Shown here: positions 23,751 to 28,912 of the stretch, in pieces
Position numbering within the stretch: position 1 is the first letter of the stretch
Layout: each line of letters begins with the position of its first letter
DNA from: JBDSLU01 sp039916225
GTDB lineage: Bacteria; Acidobacteriota; Vicinamibacteria; Vicinamibacterales; Vicinamibacteraceae
Assembly (NCBI GenBank): GCA_039916225.1
Contig: JBDSLU010000224.1
Coordinates: 1 to 28,912, forward strand
Direction of reading: 5' to 3'
DNA: 28,912 nt
Made by a program: the position numbers and the translations under genes
Notes under the pieces: model-generated
Databases searched by the model: none
What the model saw: the letters and a program-made list of their open reading frames with translations, nothing else
Told to the model about the DNA's origin: nothing

Positions 23751-25043
23751 GTGCGCGAGGCTCCGGCCCGTCATCCGATCCATCATGGAGCCGTGTCGAC
23801 CCTCCGTTCCGTGACGCCGCTCACCGCCCTGCTCTGCCTGCCCGTCGTGCTGCTCGCGCAAGGCGGCGGGTGGCGGGCGAACCCCGAGGTGGTGGCCCGC
23901 ACGTCGGCCCAGCGCGGCGAGTTCAATTACGACGAAACACGCGTCCGGCCCTACACACTGCCCGATCCGCTGGCCGGCCGCACCGGAACGATCACCAAGG
24001 CGGCCGACTGGACGGCGCGACGCGAGGAGATCGTCGACCTCTTTCGCGACAACGTCTACGGCCACTCGCCCGGCCCGCCGGAGCACCTGTCGTTCAAGGT
24101 GATCGAGGAGAACCCACGGGCGCTGGCCGGCGCGGCCACGCTGCGGCGGGTGGCGATCGTCAGCCGTCAGGCGCAGCGCACGCATCAGTTCGAGCTGACG
24201 CTCTTCCTGCCCAACACCCCCGGTCGTGCCCGGGTGTTCGTCCTGATCAACAACCGGCCGGCGTCGAACACGGATCCGACGCGGGCCGAGAAGTCCGGCT
24301 TCTGGCCGGTCGAGCAGGTGATCGCGCGTGGCTATGGAATGGCGGCGTTCCACTACGGCCAGCTCGCGCCCGACGACAAGGACACCTACCGCTCCAGCGT
24401 GATGGCCCTCTTCGACCGGCCCGCGGCCGCCGACCGCCCGGCCCACACGTGGGGCGCGCTGGCGGCCTGGGCGTGGGGCGCCAGCCGCGCCCTCGATTAC
24501 CTGGCGACCGATGCCCGCGTCGACGCCTCGCACGTCGCGATCGTGGGCCACTCGCGCGGCGGCAAGGCGGCGCTGTGGGCCGGCGCTCAGGACCCGCGCT
24601 TCGCGATGGTCGTGTCGAACGAATCGGGTGAAGGCGGTGCGGCGCTGAGCCGCCGCGGGTTCGGCGAGACCATCGAGAGAATCAACACCGGATTCCCCCA
24701 CTGGTTCACCGACACCTACAAGACGTTCAACGGTCGTGCCGACGCCCTGCCGGTCGATCAGCACATGCTGCTCGCGACGATCGCGCCGCGCGCCCTCTAC
24801 GTCGCCAGCGCCGACGAGGACCTGTGGGCCGATCCGCGCGGCGAGTTCCTGTCGCTCGCCGCGTCGTCGCCGGTCTACGCCTTGTGGGGCGAGCCGGTCA
24901 TCGGTCCGGACGCGATGCCGCCGCTCGACACGCCCTTCATCGCCGGCCGGCGCGGGTATCACGTCCGCCCCGGTGGCCACGACCTGACGCCGGGCGACTG
25001 GAACCGCTTCGCCGACTTCGCCGATCGCGTCTGGGAGAAGTAG
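23751..25043 (+). CDS. CE15-like glucuronoyl esterase / alpha/beta hydrolase
   Basis: This 430-aa secreted alpha/beta hydrolase resembles bacterial CE15 glucuronoyl esterases, which cut ester bonds between lignin alcohols and glucuronic acid of xylan. The nucleophile S268 lies in VGHSRGGKAALWAG. NESGEGGAALSRR (290-302) with FGETIERINTGFPHWF is typical of the family, and the catalytic histidine is H410 (PGGHDLTPGDW). E291 or E356 (ADEDLWADP) may serve as the acid. The start GTG at 23751 has an AGAGG ribosome-binding site that overlaps the previous gene's stop. A second GTG at 23793 would give a more conventional signal peptide (hydrophobic core about 21-37) but has a poorly spaced Shine-Dalgarno. 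It is the second gene of an operon with the PHP protein. General acetylxylan-type esterase is the alternative. Confidence 0.87.
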   Translation: MREAPARHPIHHGAVSTLRSVTPLTALLCLPVVLLAQGGGWRANPEVVARTSAQRGEFNYDETRVRPYTLPDPLAGRTGTITKAADWTARREEIVDLFRDNVYGHSPGPPEHLSFKVIEENPRALAGAATLRRVAIVSRQAQRTHQFELTLFLPNTPGRARVFVLINNRPASNTDPTRAEKSGFWPVEQVIARGYGMAAFHYGQLAPDDKDTYRSSVMALFDRPAAADRPAHTWGALAAWAWGASRALDYLATDARVDASHVAIVGHSRGGKAALWAGAQDPRFAMVVSNESGEGGAALSRRGFGETIERINTGFPHWFTDTYKTFNGRADALPVDQHMLLATIAPRALYVASADEDLWADPRGEFLSLAASSPVYALWGEPVIGPDAMPPLDTPFIAGRRGYHVRPGGHDLTPGDWNRFADFADRVWEK

Positions 25044-25069
25044 TCCGCGGTAGCCATCGCCGCGCCGGC

Positions 25070-25663
25070 CTAGCAGCTCGCGGCGTAGACGTCGTACAGC
25101 TCGCGGAGCGCGTTGCGCACGTTGCCGCGATGACGGGCGAACAGTTCCGCGGCCGTCGGCGCCGCGGCCAGTCCGTCGGGCGCGAGCCGGCGGACGATGC
25201 GATCGAGCAGGCCGGCGTTGGTGGTGCAGGCGATGAGCGTCGGCAACCGCCCGGACCGGTGGGCGGTGACGATCACGCCGCCGGCACGCCGCGCCCGCCA
25301 CCGGAACCACCGCCAGGCGATGGGGCCGAGTTGTTCGGCGCCATCCAGGCAGACGATGTCGCCGGCATCGAGGCGGCCGGCGGTCAGGCGCCAGTCCCGG
25401 GGCAGCCGCCGGTCCTCGGTGTCGAGCCGGACGTGGGTGATCCGGAAGCCGCGCTGCGCCAGCACCGGCTCGAGATCCTCGAGGAGCGTCGTCTTGCCGG
25501 ATCCGTGCGGCCCGACGATCGCGGCGCGATGACCGAGCGCGGCCAGCCTGGGCAGCAGCGCCAGGACGCCGGCCACAGACGCATCGACGGCGCCGGCCGG
25601 ATCCGCGTAGCGAATCGCCGACAGCACCCGCGTGGCGCCGAACGGGTTGTCACGCGCCTTCAC
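25070..25663 (-). CDS. Small P-loop ATPase, third gene of the arrestin-like operon
   Basis: This 197-aa protein is a small P-loop NTPase. Walker A is GPHGSGKT (51-58). Walker B is DIVCLDGAEQ (102-111), ending D107-G-A-E110, an AAA-type arrangement. A possible sensor-1-like VIVTAHRSGR follows. The C-terminal part is helical (AAELFARHRGNVRNALRELYDVY). No transmembrane segment or DNA-binding motif is seen. The start is GTG at 25663, overlapping the arrestin-like gene by 14 bp, so translation is coupled. The conserved-looking N-terminus (DNPFGATRV) suggests a family member rather than a fragment. It may energise or switch the DUF3592/arrestin-like membrane partner; this is inferred from operon structure alone. 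It is convergent with the CE15-like gene. Confidence 0.85.
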   Translation of the reverse strand: MKARDNPFGATRVLSAIRYADPAGAVDASVAGVLALLPRLAALGHRAAIVGPHGSGKTTLLEDLEPVLAQRGFRITHVRLDTEDRRLPRDWRLTAGRLDAGDIVCLDGAEQLGPIAWRWFRWRARRAGGVIVTAHRSGRLPTLIACTTNAGLLDRIVRRLAPDGLAAAPTAAELFARHRGNVRNALRELYDVYAASC

Positions 25664-26024
25664 GGCGGAGCACCACTTCCTGCCCTGTGCTCGAGAGCAC
25701 GAACTCGCACCGCTCGACGACGGTGCCCGGCTCGACGATCAGCTCGATCGCCCAGGCCAGCGAGATGAGCGCACCCGAAAAGCTGAATGGCTCGCGCGGC
25801 AGGGGCAGGGTGAAGTCGCGCTGATCCTGCAGCCGCGGCGAGGCGAACGTCATCGTCTGGACGACGCCGACGTCCTGCGTCCCCTTGCCGCTCGTGTACC
25901 AGAACAGCCGCAGCTCCACGGATCCGGGCTCGATCTCGACGCGCCACGTCACGCGCCCTGAGATCGATTCGCCCGGCCTGAAGGACGTCCGGCCGTCGGT
26001 CAGCTCGATGCGCAGGTCGCTCAT
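25650..26024 (-). CDS. Arrestin-like beta-sandwich protein, second gene of operon
   Basis: This 124-aa protein has the feel of a single arrestin-like or Spo0M-like beta-sandwich domain. It opens LRIELTDGRTSFRPGESISG, continues with RVTWRVEIEPGSVELRLFWY, and has the proline-bounded FTLPLPREPFSFSG strand pair that marks arrestin-type folds. No signal peptide or membrane segment is present, so it should be cytoplasmic. Its ATG overlaps the TGA of the DUF3592 gene (ATGA), and its 3' end overlaps the ATPase start by 14 bp. Fold assignment is by pattern, not by alignment. It may pair with the arrestin-like tail of the upstream membrane protein. Confidence 0.75.
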   Translation of the reverse strand: MSDLRIELTDGRTSFRPGESISGRVTWRVEIEPGSVELRLFWYTSGKGTQDVGVVQTMTFASPRLQDQRDFTLPLPREPFSFSGALISLAWAIELIVEPGTVVERCEFVLSSTGQEVVLRREGA

Positions 26025-27238
26025 GCCGGCCGCACCGTGATATCGAAGGTTTCGTCGACGTCCGGCCAGCGGGCGATCTCGCCGGCGACGTGCAGCGACC
26101 AGATCACCTTGTTGTTGTCGGCCGTGAACGTATGCATCGAGTCGGCCGGGATACGAATCGTGCCGCTGCCCCGCGCGATGCCCATGGCGTGCGTCACGTC
26201 GGCGAGCGTCTCGGAGAAGAAGATGTTGGTGTCGGTGTGCGTGTCCGTGCCGCGGCGATAGCGCGCCTCTTCCCGGCCGCGCACGCTGATCGTCAACCGC
26301 GACACGCGGTGCGCCGCGCCGCTCAACTCCCACCCGAAGGACACGGAGGCGCCGAGCGGCACCGTGCCGCGGCTCACCGTGAGAATCGGGCGGGGGCTGG
26401 CCAGGGCCAGCAGCTGATGGAACACGGCCACGAGCAGGCTGACGCCGACGAGCTGAAAGAGCAGCAGGAAGAAGGCCAGGAACCAGCCGAAGGATTGGCC
26501 TTCGACGATGCCCCGAACCTCGAAGTAGGTGAAAACGCCGATGATGCCGTTCCAGAACAGGCAGATGAGGGTGATGGTGAGCAGCTTCGCCAGCGGCGAC
26601 GCCGACGGCTTCAGCACCAGCGGTGCCGCCTCGCCCGGGTTCGACGGATGGCCGAATCGGCCGTCGCCGGCACTGTGCGCCTGCGTCGCGGTCAGCGTCT
26701 GCGTCGCGGTCAGCATCCGCCCGGCGGTCCGGTGGTTCCGCCGCGTGCGCAGCGTGGCATAGCCAGCCGCGGCCGGGACGCCGGCGAACAGCGCGAAGAA
26801 CAGGATGCCCAGGTAGTACCAGTACGTCGTCGTCCGGTTGATCACCGCCCGTGACGGATCGTCGGGATCGACGTAGCACTCGAACGTCGCACCGGGCGGG
26901 TGGCTGGCCACCGCCGCCGGCACGGTCGAATCGCCGGTCAGGCCGGGAACGAAGTTGTAGCGGTCCGCGGTGTAGCGCCGCCCGCCGACTTCGTAGCGAT
27001 AGACGATGTCGGCGCGTGACGTCCCGTCGCTCTCGACGATCCGGCTCGAGACGACGTCGCAGGCGGTGGGCGTCCAGCTGCGTGCCTGCCAGGCCAGGTA
27101 GAGCGGCCGCGCCGAGAGCACATAGCCGAACCCCGTGCCGACGGCCACGAAGAGGCCCAGAAAGGCGACGACGAAGCCGGTGGCGCAGCCCGCGGGCCGC
27201 GCCGACGCGGTCCTGGATATCGGTTTGATGGCCGGCAT
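26021..27238 (-). CDS. DUF3592 membrane protein with arrestin-like C-terminal domain
   Basis: This 405-aa protein has four predicted membrane segments (about 19-42, 140-162, 217-238 and 249-275). Between the first two is a DUF3592-type extracytoplasmic domain (about 50-135) with VYRYEVGGRRYTADRY and the YVDPDDPSRAV motif. A Thr/Gln-rich linker follows helix 2. The C-terminal 125 residues (about 281-405) are soluble and beta-rich. They include SRGTVPLGASVSFGWELSG, RGREEARYRRGTDT, and NNKVIWSLHVAGEIARWPDV, a pattern I read as arrestin-like. If the topology is as drawn, this domain is cytoplasmic. No Shine-Dalgarno is clear, and a hairpin at 27243-27274 ends 4 nt before the ATG. It is the first gene of a three-gene overlapping operon. 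Confidence 0.85.
   Translation of the reverse strand: MPAIKPISRTASARPAGCATGFVVAFLGLFVAVGTGFGYVLSARPLYLAWQARSWTPTACDVVSSRIVESDGTSRADIVYRYEVGGRRYTADRYNFVPGLTGDSTVPAAVASHPPGATFECYVDPDDPSRAVINRTTTYWYYLGILFFALFAGVPAAAGYATLRTRRNHRTAGRMLTATQTLTATQAHSAGDGRFGHPSNPGEAAPLVLKPSASPLAKLLTITLICLFWNGIIGVFTYFEVRGIVEGQSFGWFLAFFLLLFQLVGVSLLVAVFHQLLALASPRPILTVSRGTVPLGASVSFGWELSGAAHRVSRLTISVRGREEARYRRGTDTHTDTNIFFSETLADVTHAMGIARGSGTIRIPADSMHTFTADNNKVIWSLHVAGEIARWPDVDETFDITVRPA
26681..26716. repeat. 18-bp direct tandem duplication in a linker
   Basis: Two adjacent 18-bp units (26681-26698 and 26699-26716) differ at one base. On the minus strand they encode LTATQT-type repeats in the linker after the second helix of the DUF3592 protein. 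The duplication keeps the reading frame. Confidence 0.75.
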
Positions 27239-27242
27239 CCTA

Positions 27243-27274
27243 CCACGCGGTCCCGGCCCGGCGGCCGCGCGTGG
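27243..27274 (-). promoter_or_regulatory. Hairpin directly upstream of the DUF3592 start codon
   Basis: CCACGCG (27243-27249) pairs with CGCGTGG (27268-27274) around a GC-rich 18-nt loop. On the minus strand it lies between the stop of the eight-cysteine protein gene and the DUF3592 ATG, ending 4 nt before the ATG. It could terminate the upstream transcript or control translation of the operon. Confidence 0.35.
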
Positions 27275-27280
27275 CGTGCC

Positions 27281-27703
27281 CTATTTGAACAGGTCGTCGA
27301 ACGCCTGGCGCGCGCTGACCGGACCGGCCGCCGGCGCCGAGCCGGTCTGGCGCTCGACGGTCGTGCGGGCCGTGAAAAGAGGGCACGTATTGCGGACGTC
27401 CTTGGGGCTCACCCGGGCCGGGATCGCCTGCATGCACTCGAAGGTCGAGCCCGGATCGAACGACTGGCACTGCACGCAGCTATGGAGATCGACGGCGCAC
27501 TGCGGACAGCGATCCTCGAGGCCGATGACCGCGGACTGGATGCGGCCGCACGGGCCGCACCGGAACACTTCGCGCGACCCCATCAGGTTGGGCGTCCGCG
27601 GGCCCTGGCGTTCCTCGCGCGGAGGACGAGGCGTGTCCGGCTTCGGGCGATCGCGATCGTCGTCGCGATAGCCGTGCTGGCGGTACTTGCGTTCCTCGCT
27701 CAT
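27281..27703 (-). CDS. Eight-cysteine metal-binding protein
   Basis: This 140-aa protein has a charged, disordered N-terminus (1-45) followed by eight cysteines in two clusters. C49, C52, C66 and C69 form a zinc-ribbon-like site. C76, C79, C90 and C107 have the spacing CxxC-10-C-16-C ending CPLF, resembling small Fe-S or zinc modules with a final CxxF. No enzymatic motif is seen. The frame is open to 27733, but the ATG at 27703 has GGAGA a few nt upstream and is preferred. It lies 57 bp after the O-methyltransferase and 42 bp before the DUF3592 gene on the same strand. Whether it belongs to either transcription unit is unclear because hairpins lie on both sides. Confidence 0.75.
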   Translation of the reverse strand: MSEERKYRQHGYRDDDRDRPKPDTPRPPREERQGPRTPNLMGSREVFRCGPCGRIQSAVIGLEDRCPQCAVDLHSCVQCQSFDPGSTFECMQAIPARVSPKDVRNTCPLFTARTTVERQTGSAPAAGPVSARQAFDDLFK

Positions 27704-27741
27704 GGCTTCTCCATCGACACCTGGCGCCGTCAAGCCGTGAC

Positions 27742-27760
27742 GCGCGCCGCCGAGGCGCGC
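27742..27760 (-). terminator. Hairpin abutting the O-methyltransferase stop
   Basis: GCGCGCC (27742-27748) and GGCGCGC (27754-27760) form a perfect 7-bp stem on a GCCGA loop. It begins immediately after the stop codon of the minus-strand methyltransferase and before the eight-cysteine gene. There is no T-tract. Confidence 0.45.
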
Positions 27761-28792
27761 TCAGGCCAGTTCGGCCTCGACGACGCTCACGTCGGACGCC
27801 GTCGGCACGACGCGCGTCATATTCAAGCCGGCGGCGGCGAGCAGCGAACGGTACTCGTCGGCAGTGCGCTCTTCGCCGCCCGGCGCCGTCAGCATCACCA
27901 TGTCGGCGATCTTGCCGAAGTGCGGCGTGTCGCCTTCCGGCAGCACGAACTCGACGATCAGCAGTTTGCTGCCCGGCGTCATCACCGCGCGACAGTGGCC
28001 GAGGATCGTCTGGCACTGCGCCTCGTTCCAGTCGTGGATGATGTGCGACAGGATGTAGGCGTCGCCGCCGGCCGGCACGCTCTCGAAGAAGTCGCCGTGC
28101 GCGATCGAGACGCGGTCGGCCACGCCGTGCGCCTGCAGCAGCTTCGGCGCCTCGGTCACGACGTGCGGACGATCGAACAGGACGCCGCGCGGCTGCGGGT
28201 GCCGCTTCAGGACGTGCCCCAGCATGTTGCCGGTGGCGCCACCGACATCGACGATGGTACCGAACGGCGAGAAGTCGTAGGCGGCGGCCACCGCCGGCGG
28301 CTCGGCGCCGTGGATGCCGACCATCGCTTCGCTGAACTGGGCGGCTTCCTGCGGATGCTGCGCGAGATAGTCGAACATCGGCATGCCGCAGACCTTCTCG
28401 ACCGCCGTCTTGCCGGTCTCGAGCGAGTACTGAAAGGCGCCAAAGGCCTCCCAGAGCGGCGGCCCGGCCATCGCCATGACCGTCGAGCGGGCCGAGCCCG
28501 GCGCGTCGCTCTTCAACGCGGCGCCGAGTGGCGTGAGGGCGAAGCGGTCCGCGCCGGCCTGGGTCAGCAGGCCGAGGCTGGCCAGCGTGCGCATGAACCG
28601 ATGGAGCGTGCGCGGCGTGGTGCCGGTGACGCCAGCCAGTTCGCCGGCCGACTTCGGGCCGTCGGCGAGGTGATCGGCGAGACGGATGTTGGCCGCCGTG
28701 AAGACGAACTGCGAGACCCAGTAGGCGGTGCCCATCTGGATGATCTGGACGTGCGGGGGCAGCGCTCCGGGGGTCGCGTTGGAATCAGCCAT
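27761..28792 (-). CDS. Family-2 SAM-dependent O-methyltransferase
   Basis: This 343-aa protein matches the acetylserotonin/hydroxyneurosporene O-methyltransferase family. Residues 20-95 form the dimerisation winged-helix domain (GTTPRTLHRFMRTLASLG). The SAM-binding glycine loop is IVDVGGATGN (180-189). The catalytic histidine-aspartate pair is H253-D254 in LSHIIHDWNE, and EFVLPEGD follows. The preferred ATG is at 28792. The frame is open to 28897, but the extension is Arg-rich and lacks family similarity. On the minus strand TGATACGGT, an extended -10-like element, ends 10 nt before the ATG. Such enzymes methylate hydroxyl groups of phenolic or other small molecules. No biosynthetic partners are in the window, so the substrate is unknown. 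Confidence 0.9.
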   Translation of the reverse strand: MADSNATPGALPPHVQIIQMGTAYWVSQFVFTAANIRLADHLADGPKSAGELAGVTGTTPRTLHRFMRTLASLGLLTQAGADRFALTPLGAALKSDAPGSARSTVMAMAGPPLWEAFGAFQYSLETGKTAVEKVCGMPMFDYLAQHPQEAAQFSEAMVGIHGAEPPAVAAAYDFSPFGTIVDVGGATGNMLGHVLKRHPQPRGVLFDRPHVVTEAPKLLQAHGVADRVSIAHGDFFESVPAGGDAYILSHIIHDWNEAQCQTILGHCRAVMTPGSKLLIVEFVLPEGDTPHFGKIADMVMLTAPGGEERTADEYRSLLAAAGLNMTRVVPTASDVSVVEAELA

Positions 28793-28802
28793 GCTCAGCC
28801 GT

Positions 28803-28808
28803 ACCGTA
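28803..28808 (-). promoter_or_regulatory. Extended -10-like TGA-TACGGT before the methyltransferase
   Basis: On the minus strand TACGGT is preceded by TGA, an extended -10 arrangement, and followed by 10 nt to the methyltransferase ATG. A transcript would have a leader of only a few bases. No -35 is obvious. Confidence 0.4.
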
Positions 28809-28849
28809 TCACGCCGACTGGAGCGCTGCGCCTGCTCGCGCCGAGGCCG

Positions 28850-28855
28850 TATACA
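28850..28855 (+). promoter_or_regulatory. TATACA -10-like box before the partial gene
   Basis: TATACA ends 8 nt before the ATG at 28864 with no ribosome-binding site between. It forms a divergent arrangement with the box of the methyltransferase gene, the two being about 40 bp apart. Confidence 0.4.
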
Positions 28856-28863
28856 GTCGCCCG

Positions 28864-28912
28864 ATGGATCCGATGAGGCGCCATTCCCTCCCCTCACGGC
28901 GGGCCATGCTGC
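28864..28912 (+). CDS. Start of a gene cut off by the window edge, possible export signal
   Basis: Only the first 16 codons are in the window, reading MDPMRRHSLPSRRAML. The SRRAML motif resembles the start of a twin-arginine signal peptide, but the hydrophobic core would lie beyond the edge. A TATACA box 8 nt upstream supports a start here. A second ATG occurs at 28873. Product unknown. Confidence 0.4.
   Translation, partial: MDPMRRHSLPSRRAML

Noticed and set aside
21222..25310. A 1362-codon open frame on the minus strand
   Set aside because: It runs antisense to the PHP-domain and CE15-like genes, whose motifs are intact. Its translation is Arg/Val/Gly/His-rich with no recognisable domain, which is expected from GC-rich codon bias.
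1..28912. tRNA, rRNA, CRISPR arrays, insertion sequences and prophage genes
   Set aside because: Reading both strands showed no cloverleaf-like segment with conserved tRNA boxes, no regularly spaced repeats, and no transposase, integrase or phage structural gene.

Overview
The window is very GC-rich chromosomal DNA with tightly packed genes on both strands. I see no phage, IS element, CRISPR array, rRNA or tRNA. The gene content suggests an Acidobacteriota-type soil bacterium, possibly of the Vicinamibacteria branch. It includes secreted quinoprotein dehydrogenase with an inserted cytochrome c, two secreted M24B peptidases, an M6 protease, a glucuronoyl-esterase-like protein, an ECF42-type sigma factor with its YCII/DGPF partner, and a DUF3592 membrane protein. 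The taxonomic placement is inference from content and composition; no marker gene is present.

Layout. 0.3-4.8 kb (minus): PQQ dehydrogenase then a short RapA-type SNF2 ATPase. 5.0-6.4 kb (plus): myo-inositol oxygenase with all six di-iron ligands, closely followed by a small secreted protein of unknown function. 6.4-8.2 kb (minus): murQ, with a clear promoter that appears leaderless, then a secreted PIG-L deacetylase. 8.4-12.4 kb (minus): M6 metalloprotease and a canonical M24B peptidase. 12.5-14.8 kb: sirtuin (plus), a small Pro/Ala-repeat secreted protein (minus), a 342-bp gap and a small HExxH exported protein (plus). 14.8-18.4 kb: sialidase-like BNR protein (minus), then an outer-membrane barrel and a translationally coupled single-pass protein (plus). 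18.5-21.6 kb: YCII plus ECF42 sigma factor, whose 3' end overlaps a convergent second M24B gene by 110 bp. 21.7-25.0 kb (plus): PHP-domain (CehA/McbA-like) protein and CE15-like esterase. 25.1-27.2 kb (minus): overlapping three-gene operon of DUF3592 membrane protein, arrestin-like protein and P-loop ATPase. 27.3-28.8 kb (minus): eight-cysteine metal-binding protein and an O-methyltransferase. The last 49 bases look like the start of a divergent gene.

Much of the window fits a scavenging lifestyle: exported peptidases, glycan- and uronate-related enzymes (esterase, BNR protein, MurQ, inositol oxygenase) and periplasmic sugar or alcohol oxidation.

The most interesting items are: the DUF3592/arrestin-like/ATPase operon, which looks like two separate arrestin-like halves, one membrane-tethered; the second M24B peptidase with altered active-site residues; a recurrent TANNNT box 5-10 nt before starts that lack a Shine-Dalgarno sequence, pointing to leaderless mRNAs; and the long antisense 3' overlap of the sigma factor.
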